A DNA stretch of 53,043 nt, taken from NCBI RefSeq assembly GCF_002939185.1, contig NZ_POVL01000038.1:1-53043 (forward strand). The letters are read 5' to 3'. The notes under the pieces were generated by a model. That model was not told the DNA's origin, did no database searches, and was given only the letters and a program-made list of their open reading frames with translations. Source of the DNA: Enterobacter sichuanensis. Its GTDB lineage: Bacteria > Pseudomonadota > Gammaproteobacteria > Enterobacterales > Enterobacteriaceae. Positions 36,939 to 44,841 of this stretch are shown here, one piece after another. Each line of letters begins with the position of its first letter. The first letter of the stretch is position 1. A program made the position numbers and the translations under genes.

Positions 36939-38186
36939 ATGGATATCATGAGAAGTGTTGTGGGGATGGTAATTTTACTGGCAATTGCGTTCCTGTTGTC
37001 AGTCAATAAAAAGCGTATCAGCCTGCGTACCGTGGGGGCTGCGCTGGTTCTGCAGATCGCCATCGGTGGGATTATGCTCTATTTTCCTCCCGGTAAATGG
37101 CTTGTTGAGCAGGCCGCGCTGGGCGTACACAAAGTCATGTCCTACAGTGATGCAGGGAGCGCCTTTATCTTTGGCTCGCTGGTAGGGCCGAAAATGGATG
37201 TTCTGTTTGATGGGGCGGGGTTCATCTTCGCGTTTCGTGTGTTACCTGCCATTATTTTTGTCACCGCCCTGATCAGCCTGCTCTATTACATCGGCGTGAT
37301 GGGGCTGCTTATCCGGTTTCTTGGCGGTATTTTCCAGAAAGCACTGCACATCAGTAAGATCGAATCCTTTGTTGCCGTGACCACCATCTTTCTTGGGCAA
37401 AACGAGATCCCGGCAATTGTGAAGCCGTTTATTGAGCGTCTTAACCGCAATGAACTGTTCACCGCGATCTGTAGCGGTATGGCATCGATTGCTGGCTCGA
37501 TGATGATTGGTTATGCCGGAATGGGCGTGCCGATTGATTATCTGCTCGCCGCATCGCTGATGGCCATTCCGGGGGGGATCCTGTTTGCGCGTATACTCAG
37601 TCCGGCTACGGAAGCGTCAAACGTCACTTTTGATAACCTGTCATTCACTGAAACCCCACCGAAAAGCATTATTGAAGCTGCCGCGAGCGGGGCGATGACC
37701 GGGCTAAAAATTGCTGCGGGTGTTGCAACGGTAGTGATGGCGTTTGTCGCTATCATTGCACTGATCAACGGCATGATTGGCGGCATTGGTGGCTGGTTTG
37801 GTTACGAACACGCCACGCTTGAAGGGATTTTTGGTTATGTTCTGGCTCCTCTGGCCTGGATTATGGGGGTTGACTGGCATGAAGCAACGCTTGCCGGAAG
37901 CCTGATCGGTCAGAAGCTGGCAATCAATGAGTTTGTGGCCTACCTCAATTTCTCACCGTATCTGCAAACGGCAGGCTCTCTGGATGTAAAAACCATCGCT
38001 ATTATCTCTTTCGCCCTCTGCGGTTTCGCCAATTTTGGATCCATTGGCGTTGTCGTCGGCGCATTTTCCGCCATTGCGCCACAGCGGGCGCCCGAAATAG
38101 CGCAGTTGGGAATGCGGGCCCTGGCAGCAGCCACGCTTTCCAATCTCATGAGCGCGACGATTGCGGGTTTCTTCATCAGTTTATAA
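36939..38186 (+). CDS. psuT: Pseudouridine/nucleoside transporter, CNT family
   Basis: A concentrative nucleoside transporter of 415 aa, close to E. coli PsuT (YeiM) and NupX (YeiJ). An N-terminal set of membrane helices is followed by LFGSLVG-like FGSLVGPKMD, then the family motifs FLGQNEIPAIVKPFI and IAGSMMIGYAGMGVP. SLIGQKLAINEFVAYLNFSP matches the second substrate half-site. By context it imports pseudouridine for PsuK and PsuG. It lies 93 nt after psuG with a hairpin between. Confidence 0.9.
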   Translation: MDIMRSVVGMVILLAIAFLLSVNKKRISLRTVGAALVLQIAIGGIMLYFPPGKWLVEQAALGVHKVMSYSDAGSAFIFGSLVGPKMDVLFDGAGFIFAFRVLPAIIFVTALISLLYYIGVMGLLIRFLGGIFQKALHISKIESFVAVTTIFLGQNEIPAIVKPFIERLNRNELFTAICSGMASIAGSMMIGYAGMGVPIDYLLAASLMAIPGGILFARILSPATEASNVTFDNLSFTETPPKSIIEAAASGAMTGLKIAAGVATVVMAFVAIIALINGMIGGIGGWFGYEHATLEGIFGYVLAPLAWIMGVDWHEATLAGSLIGQKLAINEFVAYLNFSPYLQTAGSLDVKTIAIISFALCGFANFGSIGVVVGAFSAIAPQRAPEIAQLGMRALAAATLSNLMSATIAGFFISL

Positions 38187-38192
38187 AGAATG

Positions 38193-38213
38193 ACCCAGGC
38201 ATTATGCCTGGGT
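38193..38213. terminator. Terminator-like hairpin between psuT and yeiI
   Basis: ACCCAGGCA (38193-38201) and TGCCTGGGT (38205-38213) form a perfect 9-bp stem. The 3-nt loop is exactly the yeiI stop codon on the minus strand. It has no long T-run, so it is likely a shared weak terminator for the two converging genes. Confidence 0.6.
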
Positions 38214-39296
38214 TGTATTGAGCAGATAGAGTGCGTTATTAGCGGAAAGGGCAGGATTATTGAGGCTGACGCTGGCGCGTGATAAGGCAGCACACGCCAT
38301 CGCGAAATTCGCACCGTCACGAAAATCGCTCCCTTCCAGAAAACTATAGAGAAGGCCCGCCATAAAACCGTCATCCGCGCCAAAACCGTCCACGACAGGA
38401 TGCGCAGGCGGGAAGAGACGAAATTGTTCGCCATTCTTCTGGCTACAAAAAACCGATTCATCCTTCATGTAAACATAAACATGCTGAACCCCTTGCTGAT
38501 GCAGAAAATCCGCTGCGCGGGCCAGGTCAGCATCGGTAATAACGGGATTGCCCCAGAGGATCTCAATTTCCTTTTGGGTCGGCTTTAGGGTATGGATCCG
38601 TGAATACCAGGTCTTAATTTTTTCCGCTTTGAATTCAGAAACGGTATCAATAAAGACCGGAATATCATCCGCTATGGTGAAGACCCACTCCATCGCTTCC
38701 GGGGTGAGGTTGCAATCGGCAAGTATCACCCCGGCGTGACGGAGCAGATCCCGCGAGTTGTCCAGCAGTTGCGGCGTCAGCTTTTGCAGAATCTGTGTAT
38801 CGTTTATCGCCAGCACCGTTTCATCCTGCTGGTTTGCGACGGAGAGGTAGGTTGACGTGTTATGTCCGTGTAAGCGGATACAGCTGGAGACATTTACCCC
38901 CGCCTGACGCGTTTGCTCAAGCAGTGTTTCGCCGTAAAAATCACTGCCTACCGCTGAAATTAAATGGACGTCTCTTCCCAGCAAGGCAAGATTATGCGCG
39001 ATATTACGGCCCACGCCGCCAGCGGAACAGTGAATGCTGCCCGGATGAGAGGCAGATTGCGGATAGTGGATTTCCGCCGTGCCGCGAATATCCATATTGA
39101 TGGCGCCGACCACCACGCAATACTCCCGTTCGGTGAGGATATATCCTTTACCTTTGATCATCCCCTTGCGCATCAGATCCATAATATGTGCCGCGACACG
39201 CGAACGGCTGATCTGCAAAATATCGGCGATTTCGTTTTGCTGAATAAGGGGATTACGCCGCAGGATCTTGAGTATCTGCTTCTCTCTTTCGTTCAT
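38202..39296 (-). CDS. yeiI: YeiI, HTH fused to a PfkB-like domain with degraded ATP motifs
   Basis: A 364-aa protein in two parts. Residues 1-55 are a winged helix-turn-helix of the MarR/Lrp type (NEIADILQISRSRVAAHIMD). Residues 60-364 are a PfkB fold with VVVGAINMDIRG and GGVGRNIAHNLALLG, which match PsuK almost word for word. The ATP side is altered: KPN is KPT at 238-240, the Gly-rich loop reads YMKDESVF near 276-283, and GAGD reads GADD at 306-309. It has been annotated as a sugar kinase; I infer instead a ligand-sensing regulator, perhaps for pseudouridine. It starts 2 nt after nfo and converges on psuT. Confidence 0.85.
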   Translation of the reverse strand: MNEREKQILKILRRNPLIQQNEIADILQISRSRVAAHIMDLMRKGMIKGKGYILTEREYCVVVGAINMDIRGTAEIHYPQSASHPGSIHCSAGGVGRNIAHNLALLGRDVHLISAVGSDFYGETLLEQTRQAGVNVSSCIRLHGHNTSTYLSVANQQDETVLAINDTQILQKLTPQLLDNSRDLLRHAGVILADCNLTPEAMEWVFTIADDIPVFIDTVSEFKAEKIKTWYSRIHTLKPTQKEIEILWGNPVITDADLARAADFLHQQGVQHVYVYMKDESVFCSQKNGEQFRLFPPAHPVVDGFGADDGFMAGLLYSFLEGSDFRDGANFAMACAALSRASVSLNNPALSANNALYLLNTTQA

Positions 39297-39298
39297 TC

Positions 39299-40156
39299 TT
39301 ACGCAACCGCCTGTTCTGTCTGCTGTGCCTTCAGCCAGGCGATCTCTTCCGCCCAGATATCCGGGTTAATGGTTTCCAGCACCATGGGGATCCCATCGAA
39401 ACGGGCATCCTGCATGATAAAGCGGAACGCATCATGGCCGATATTACCCTCGCCCAGGCTGTGGTGGCGGTCAACGCGGCTGCCAAAGGCGCTTTTCGCA
39501 TCGTTCAGGTGCATACCGCGCAGATACTTAAAGCCAACAATGCGCCCGAACTCGTCGAAGGTGTTTTTCGTGGCTTCGGTGGTGCGCAGGTCATAACCGG
39601 CGGCAAAGGCGTGGCAGGTATCAATGCACACGCCCACGCGGGATTTATCTTCCACCCCGTCAATAATGGCCGCCAGATGTTCAAACTTAAAGCCGAGGTT
39701 GCTGCCCTGACCGGCGGTATTCTCAATCACCGCCGTCACGCCTTTGGTTTTATCCAGGGTGATGTTGATGGATTCGGCAATGCGCGCCAGACAGGCATCT
39801 TCGTCGATCTGCATCAGATGGCTACCCGGATGGAAGTTCAGCAGCGTCAGCCCCAGCTGTTCGCAGCGCTGTACTTCATCGAGAAACGCTTCGCGGGACT
39901 TCTCCAGCGCGTCCTGTACCGGATGTCCGAGGTTGATCAGGTAGCTGTCATGGGGGAGGATCTGACCCGGCCCGTAGTGGTATTTCTCACAGGCGGCTTT
40001 GAAATCATCAATCACATCCGTGGTGAGCGGCGCGGCGCGCCACTGGCGCTGGTTTTTGGTGAACAGGGCGAAAGCGGTCGCCTCAATTTCGGCGGCGCGA
40101 ATGGCAGCATTGGCAAGGCCACCTGCAGCGCTGACGTGCGCTCCAACATATTTCAT
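39299..40156 (-). CDS. nfo: Endonuclease IV
   Basis: An AP endonuclease and 3' repair diesterase of 285 aa, the E. coli length. It is a TIM barrel with three zinc ions. [17 protein letters not shown] starts the protein. Zn ligands are visible in [45 protein letters not shown] and LETINPD. E. coli Nfo is induced by SoxRS. A further promoter is expected upstream; I do not see a clear SoxS box. yeiI follows by 2 nt, so the two share a transcript. Confidence 0.96.
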   Translation of the reverse strand: MKYVGAHVSAAGGLANAAIRAAEIEATAFALFTKNQRQWRAAPLTTDVIDDFKAACEKYHYGPGQILPHDSYLINLGHPVQDALEKSREAFLDEVQRCEQLGLTLLNFHPGSHLMQIDEDACLARIAESINITLDKTKGVTAVIENTAGQGSNLGFKFEHLAAIIDGVEDKSRVGVCIDTCHAFAAGYDLRTTEATKNTFDEFGRIVGFKYLRGMHLNDAKSAFGSRVDRHHSLGEGNIGHDAFRFIMQDARFDGIPMVLETINPDIWAEEIAWLKAQQTEQAVA

Positions 40157-40221
40157 AAAGGGACTCCTGTTAAACCCACCATCGAAAAGGGCAATAATAG
40201 CGGATCTAAAAGGGGTTTACG

Positions 40222-40800
40222 TTATTGAATGTGCAGTCCGTTGATGATGAGACCTTTAAGATAGGGCGTTCGTTGGAATGTCTGCTGGACAGTTTGGTCC
40301 AGTAGCCATTCTTGATCGGGGGCAATGGCGTCTCTGGATGAGATCGTATCAAACGGCATGTAGAAAGCAGGAAGCAGTGTAAGCCGTTCGAGTTGTTTCT
40401 CGTATTCGATTTCAGGAATGGGGAGTTGGATATCCCTTTTTAGCCCTGGATCATCATAGAACGATATCCAGTCATCCAGCAGTGTTCTATCGCCCGTTAT
40501 AGCCGTGTAATTAATAAGCGCTATTGAGTAGGCGTCACGCTCCGCACCGTAGCATCGTTCGTTGGCTCTTCTGTATAAATCCCAGATTGCTTTTTTTCTA
40601 ACCTCAACCGACTGTGATTGAAGCCAGAAGTCAAACCAGTTGGCTTCAATTTTTCTAAACCGATCGCAGACATTTAGGCGATGCTCAAGTACTTCTCTGG
40701 CGCGAAGTTGTGCTGCTTCAAGATCATCAACTGGATTAGCGTATGCTTGTCGTGTCGACGTTATTACAAGGAGGGTGAATAATAAATTAACGAAACGCAC
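40222..40800 (-). CDS. Predicted secreted protein of unknown function
   Basis: A 192-aa protein that I do not recognise. The first 21 residues form a signal peptide ending QAYA. The mature part is helical and charged, with two Cys (VCDRFRK and ERCYGAE) about 40 residues apart that could form a disulfide, and two Trp-rich segments (NWFDFW, DWISFY). The start is GTG at 40800, 10 nt after GGAGG; TTG at 40824 is a less likely extension. The coding sequence is visibly more AT-rich than neighbours, and E. coli K-12 has no gene between nfo and yeiH, so transfer or lineage-specific gain is likely. Confidence 0.7.
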   Translation of the reverse strand: MRFVNLLFTLLVITSTRQAYANPVDDLEAAQLRAREVLEHRLNVCDRFRKIEANWFDFWLQSQSVEVRKKAIWDLYRRANERCYGAERDAYSIALINYTAITGDRTLLDDWISFYDDPGLKRDIQLPIPEIEYEKQLERLTLLPAFYMPFDTISSRDAIAPDQEWLLDQTVQQTFQRTPYLKGLIINGLHIQ

Positions 40801-40890
40801 GATCCATGCACCTCCAGAAGTCAAGATCTTTACCGGTGGAAGAATATCCAGTTCCGAAAATGACTTTTTCCTTAAAATGACACAAAGACA

Positions 40891-40929
40891 AACAGTTCAG
40901 CAGAGATTATTCATCTCTACTGAGCTGTT
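40891..40929. repeat. 17-bp hairpin between yeiH and the orphan gene
   Basis: AACAGTTCAGCAGAGAT (40891-40907) and ATCTCTACTGAGCTGTT (40913-40929) form a 17-bp stem with two imperfect pairs around TATTC. It lies 53 bases beyond the yeiH stop. It is long for a terminator and has no clear T-run in the yeiH direction. Confidence 0.65.
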
Positions 40930-40981
40930 GATGGCAATTAGGAATTTTTCAGATTTTATTAATGTTTTTGGAATCAATGCA

Positions 40982-42028
40982 TTAACGCATCACGCAGTGC
41001 ACCAGCAGGTTAATCGCGCCGCCACCGACAATCAGCCAGATGAAAAGCACCAGCGCCATCAGCAGCGGTTTCGCACCGGCTTTTTTCAGCGCACTGACGT
41101 GGGTGGTCACCCCCAGCGCCGCCATGGCCATCGCCAGCAGCACGGTATCCAGCGTCACCAGCATATCGACCACGGCTTTCGGCAGCAGGTGGAAGGAGTT
41201 GAAAATCGCCACCACGATAAACAGGATCGCAAACCACGGAATGGTGATTTTACTTTTCTCGCTGCCGCCCGCCGGAGCCAGCTGTTTAACCCGCGCGGCC
41301 AGGAAAATCAGGAACGGCGCGAGCATCATCACGCGCAGCATTTTTGCAATCACCGCCGCGTTTTCAGCTTCCGGATTAATCGCATGACCTGCTGCGACCA
41401 CCTGAGCCACTTCGTGCATGGTTGAGCCAATATAGATGCCATAGGTTTCCGGGCTAAACCAGTGGGCCACCAGCGGATACATCGCCGGGTAGAGGAAAAT
41501 CGCCACCGTACCGAAGATCACTACCGTCGCCACCGCCACGGTCACTTTGCTGGCTTCGGCCTTCACGACAGGTTCCGTTGCCAGTACCGCCGCAGCGCCG
41601 CAAATACTGCTGCCTGCGCCGATTAACCAGCTGGTCTGCTTATCCAGACCAAAGACTTTCTGGCCGATAAAGCAGGCCAGTAAAAAGGTACTGGTCAGGG
41701 TCAGGACATCGATGGCGATCCCGCTGACGCCAACGTCGGCAATCTGCGAAAAGGTGAGACGAAAGCCGTAGAGAATGATCCCGAGACGCAGCAGGTGCTG
41801 TTTGGCGAAGATCACGCCGCCGTCACAGGATTTCCAGATATGTGGGTAAACGGTGTTACCCACGACCATGCCGAGCAATATCGCCAGCGTTAAGGCGCTA
41901 AAACCTGCGCCGGCAACGGCGGGAATGCTTCCGCCCCATAACGCCACGCCGGTCACCGCGGCGCTGAGCGCAAGACCCGGCACGAAGTGCCACAATGTAC
42001 GATGATGCTGTAAGGTGAGTTCTGACAT
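40982..42028 (-). CDS. yeiH: YeiH family putative sulfate/anion exporter
   Basis: An inner-membrane protein of 348 aa of the UPF0324 family with about ten hydrophobic segments. [22 protein letters not shown] and [29 protein letters not shown] are conserved, as is [19 protein letters not shown]. Family members are annotated as putative sulfate exporters, and YeiE has been linked to sulfite tolerance in Cronobacter (from memory). It is divergent from yeiE, the usual layout for a LysR regulator and its target. Confidence 0.9.
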   Translation of the reverse strand: MSELTLQHHRTLWHFVPGLALSAAVTGVALWGGSIPAVAGAGFSALTLAILLGMVVGNTVYPHIWKSCDGGVIFAKQHLLRLGIILYGFRLTFSQIADVGVSGIAIDVLTLTSTFLLACFIGQKVFGLDKQTSWLIGAGSSICGAAAVLATEPVVKAEASKVTVAVATVVIFGTVAIFLYPAMYPLVAHWFSPETYGIYIGSTMHEVAQVVAAGHAINPEAENAAVIAKMLRVMMLAPFLIFLAARVKQLAPAGGSEKSKITIPWFAILFIVVAIFNSFHLLPKAVVDMLVTLDTVLLAMAMAALGVTTHVSALKKAGAKPLLMALVLFIWLIVGGGAINLLVHCVMR

Positions 42029-42080
42029 AACCTTCTCCTTTGTCTGGCTAAAGGTTACGGCGCTCTGGCTTAAAAATAAA

Positions 42081-42104
42081 ATTGATTATATACTTATAAT
42101 CAAT
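42081..42104. promoter_or_regulatory. Perfect 10+10 palindrome, candidate YeiE operator
   Basis: ATTGATTATA (42081-42090) and TATAATCAAT (42095-42104) are perfect inverted arms separated by TACT. It lies between yeiH (ATG at 42028) and yeiE (ATG at 42126), 21 bp before the yeiE start. LysR proteins bind such dyads, so YeiE is the likely binder. Confidence 0.6.
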
Positions 42105-42125
42105 CTATATAAGTGGTAAGCAACC

Positions 42126-42992
42126 ATGCACATTACATTGCGCCAGCTGGAAGTCTTTGCCGAAGTGCTGAAAAGCGGGTCGACGACGCAGGCATCGCAG
42201 ATGCTGGCGCTCTCGCAATCTGCGGTCAGCGCAGCCCTGACCGACCTCGAAGGTCAGCTGGGCGTTCAGCTTTTCGACAGGGTAGGGAAGCGCCTGGTGG
42301 TCAACGAGCACGGGCGCCTTCTCTACCCGCGCGCGCTGGCCTTGCTGGAGCAGGCTATCGAAATCGAACAGCTGTTCCGCGAAGACAACGGCGCGATCCG
42401 CGTCTACGCCAGCAGCACCATCGGGAATTACATCCTGCCGGAAGTGATTGCCCGCTACCGTCGGGATTTTCCCACCCTGCCGCTGGAAATGAGCGTCGGT
42501 AATAGCCAGGACGTCATCAACGCGGTGATCGATTTCCGCGTGGATATCGGTCTCATCGAAGGTCCCTGCCATAACGTCGATATCATTGCCGAGCCCTGGC
42601 TGGAGGATGAGCTGGTGGTCTTTGCGTCCCCGGCCTCGTCTTTATTGCAGGGCGAAGTGACGCTGGAGCGGCTGGCGCAGGCGCAGTGGATCCTGCGTGA
42701 GCAGGGCTCCGGCACGCGGGAAATTGTCGATTACCTGCTGCTGTCCCACCTGCCGCATTTCCAGCTGGGGATGGAGTTGGGGAACTCAGAGGCGATTAAG
42801 CACGCGGTGCGTCATGGGCTGGGCATCAGCTGCCTTTCACGGCGGGTCATTTCTGAGCAACTTGAGACGGGGTCGCTGGTGGAAATTGCCGTTCCGCTCC
42901 CGAAACTGGTGCGCACGCTGTGGCGCATTCACCATCGTCAGAAACACCTCTCCAGCTCGCTGCAGCGTTTTCTGCGCTATTGCGAAATCTAA
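42126..42992 (+). CDS. yeiE: LysR-family regulator YeiE
   Basis: A 288-aa LysR-type regulator. The N-terminal winged helix is [20 protein letters not shown] through [19 protein letters not shown], and the effector-binding domain follows, with [16 protein letters not shown]. coli YeiE has been connected with iron and lysP region control; in Cronobacter it is linked to sulfite tolerance. It is divergent from yeiH and upstream of lysP. The C-terminus is a few residues shorter than E. coli YeiE. It is followed by a copy of the dispersed repeat. Confidence 0.93.
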   Translation: MHITLRQLEVFAEVLKSGSTTQASQMLALSQSAVSAALTDLEGQLGVQLFDRVGKRLVVNEHGRLLYPRALALLEQAIEIEQLFREDNGAIRVYASSTIGNYILPEVIARYRRDFPTLPLEMSVGNSQDVINAVIDFRVDIGLIEGPCHNVDIIAEPWLEDELVVFASPASSLLQGEVTLERLAQAQWILREQGSGTREIVDYLLLSHLPHFQLGMELGNSEAIKHAVRHGLGISCLSRRVISEQLETGSLVEIAVPLPKLVRTLWRIHHRQKHLSSSLQRFLRYCEI

Positions 42993-42998
42993 ACGCGT

Positions 42999-43021
42999 CC
43001 CTCACCCCAAAGGGGAGAGGG
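42999..43021. repeat. Dispersed CCCTCACCCC/GGGGAGAGGG repeat copy
   Basis: CCCTCACCCC (42999-43008) and GGGGAGAGGG (43012-43021) are nearly perfect arms around AAA. It is the same type as the unit at 4696-4732 and sits 6 nt after the yeiE stop. Confidence 0.65.
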
Positions 43022-43110
43022 AAAAATTATCCTTTACTTATAATCCTGGCCGCGTCATGAAGCTCTCTTATAACTGAGCATTTCTGCCGGAAGGAATCCG
43101 GATCGTCTGC

Positions 43111-43116
43111 TACAAT
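43111..43116 (+). promoter_or_regulatory. Candidate lysP -10 element
   Basis: TACAAT lies 35 bp before the lysP ATG. No good -35 is found 16-18 bp upstream, as expected for an activator-dependent promoter; E. coli lysP needs ArgP. ACTTATAAT at 43036-43044 shares nine bases with the yeiH-yeiE dyad. Confidence 0.45.
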
Positions 43117-43150
43117 CGCGCCTCATTTATTAAATGGACAGCATTTTCAT

Positions 43151-44620
43151 ATGGTTTCAGAAATTAAAACCACAGAAGCGCCCACGCTCCGTCGTGAACT
43201 CAAGGCGCGTCACCTGACGATGATCGCCATTGGCGGTTCAATCGGTACAGGTCTTTTCGTTGCCTCTGGCGCAACGATTTCGGCAGCAGGCCCGGGTGGG
43301 GCGCTTTTCTCATATATCCTGATTGGCCTGATGGTGTACTTCCTGATGACCAGTCTGGGCGAACTGGCCGCGTACATGCCGGTGTCAGGTTCGTTTTCGA
43401 CCTACGGTCAAAAATACGTTGAAGAAGGTTTCGGCTTTGCGCTGGGCTGGAACTACTGGTACAACTGGGCGGTCACCATCGCCGTTGACCTCGTCGCCGC
43501 ACAACTGGTGATGAACTGGTGGTTCCCGGATACGCCGGGCTGGATCTGGAGCGCACTGTTCCTGACCGTCATTTTCCTGCTGAACTACATCTCCGTGCGC
43601 GGTTTCGGCGAAGCAGAATACTGGTTCTCTTTGATCAAAGTGGCAACCGTCATCATCTTTATCGTCGTCGGTGTGGCGATGATCGTTGGTATTTTCAAAG
43701 GTGCTGAACCTGCGGGCTGGAGCAACTGGACAACAGGCGATGCGCCGTTTGCCGGTGGTCTTTCGGCAATGATTGGCGTGGCAATGATTGTCGGCTTCTC
43801 CTTCCAGGGGACTGAACTGATTGGTATCGCTGCCGGTGAGTCTGAGAACCCGGAAAAAAATATTCCACGTGCGGTTCGTCAGGTCTTCTGGCGTATCCTG
43901 CTGTTCTACGTGTTCGCGATCCTGATTATCAGCCTGATCATTCCGTACACCGATCCAAGCCTGCTGCGCAATGACGTCAAAGACATTAGCGTCAGCCCGT
44001 TCACGCTGGTCTTCCAGCACGCCGGTCTGCTGTCTGCGGCGGCAGTGATGAACGCCGTGATCCTGACCGCCGTGCTTTCTGCCGGTAACTCCGGGATGTA
44101 CGCGTCCACCCGTATGCTCTACACCCTGGCCTGCGACGGTAAAGCCCCGCGTATCTTCGCGAAACTGTCCCGCGGCGGCGTTCCACGTAACGCGCTGTAC
44201 GCAACAACGGTAATCGCCGGTCTGTGCTTCCTGACCTCCATGTTTGGCAACCAGACGGTATACCTGTGGTTGCTGAACACCTCGGGGATGACGGGCTTTA
44301 TTGCCTGGCTGGGGATTGCCATTAGCCACTACCGTTTCCGCCGTGGCTATGTCAAACAGGGCTATGACATTAACTCGCTGCCGTATCGTTCCGGCTTCTT
44401 CCCGCTGGGTCCTATTTTCGCCTTCATTCTGTGCCTGATTATTACGCTGGGACAGAACTATGAAGCGTTCCTGGCGGATACCATTGACTGGGGCGCCGTC
44501 ACGGCAACCTACATTGGTATTCCGCTGTTCCTCGTCATCTGGTTTGGTTACAAACTGACGAAAGGCACACACTTCGTTCGCTACAGTGAAATGGAATTCC
44601 CGGAACGATTTAAACAATAA
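43151..44620 (+). CDS. lysP: Lysine-specific permease LysP
   Basis: A lysine:H+ symporter of the amino acid-polyamine-organocation family, 489 aa with 12 membrane segments. IAIGGSIGTGLFVASGATIS near the N-terminus is the family motif for the amino-acid carboxylate. In E. coli, LysP also senses lysine and inhibits CadC, which controls lysine decarboxylation. The gene lies between yeiE and cirA as in E. coli. A clear intrinsic terminator follows. Confidence 0.97.
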   Translation: MVSEIKTTEAPTLRRELKARHLTMIAIGGSIGTGLFVASGATISAAGPGGALFSYILIGLMVYFLMTSLGELAAYMPVSGSFSTYGQKYVEEGFGFALGWNYWYNWAVTIAVDLVAAQLVMNWWFPDTPGWIWSALFLTVIFLLNYISVRGFGEAEYWFSLIKVATVIIFIVVGVAMIVGIFKGAEPAGWSNWTTGDAPFAGGLSAMIGVAMIVGFSFQGTELIGIAAGESENPEKNIPRAVRQVFWRILLFYVFAILIISLIIPYTDPSLLRNDVKDISVSPFTLVFQHAGLLSAAAVMNAVILTAVLSAGNSGMYASTRMLYTLACDGKAPRIFAKLSRGGVPRNALYATTVIAGLCFLTSMFGNQTVYLWLLNTSGMTGFIAWLGIAISHYRFRRGYVKQGYDINSLPYRSGFFPLGPIFAFILCLIITLGQNYEAFLADTIDWGAVTATYIGIPLFLVIWFGYKLTKGTHFVRYSEMEFPERFKQ

Positions 44621-44638
44621 CCGCACTCCCTCTCTTTT

Positions 44639-44666
44639 AACCCGCTCATTCGAGCGGGTTTTTTTA
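44639..44666 (+). terminator. Intrinsic terminator of lysP
   Basis: AACCCGCTC (44639-44647) and GAGCGGGTT (44652-44660) form a perfect stem around ATTC, followed by a T-run to 44665. Confidence 0.93.
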
Positions 44667-44709
44667 TCCCTGTAGGCTGAAACAAAGATATATTTTTTAA
44701 CAATTTAAT

Positions 44710-44724
44710 TGATAATAATTATCG
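44710..44724. promoter_or_regulatory. Fur box upstream of cirA
   Basis: TGATAAT (44710-44716) and ATTATCG (44718-44724) fit the 7-1-7 Fur model at 14 of 15 positions. A second partial GATAA-type word (TTATCGTTATC) lies at 44731. The site is about 120 bp upstream of the cirA start, so iron repression through Fur is very likely. Confidence 0.85.
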
Positions 44725-44841
44725 TTTGCTTTATCGTTATCAAAAGTAAGCGTGTCACCGACCCACCGCAGATGTGGGCGGCAAGGAAGACGCTGTGAGT
44801 GATGATTTGATGTAGTTGTATTTACCTCATGGAGATATGGA

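Noticed and set aside
38504..38700. A sequencing error as the reason for the odd PfkB motifs of YeiI
   Set aside because: The frame is intact over 364 codons, the changed motifs are in three separate places, and each is an in-frame substitution.
43385..44626. A 413-codon open frame on the minus strand opposite lysP
   Set aside because: It is an antisense shadow. The predicted protein is rich in Arg, Gln and His with no hydrophobic pattern or known motif, while lysP on the plus strand is a full-length, clearly recognised permease.
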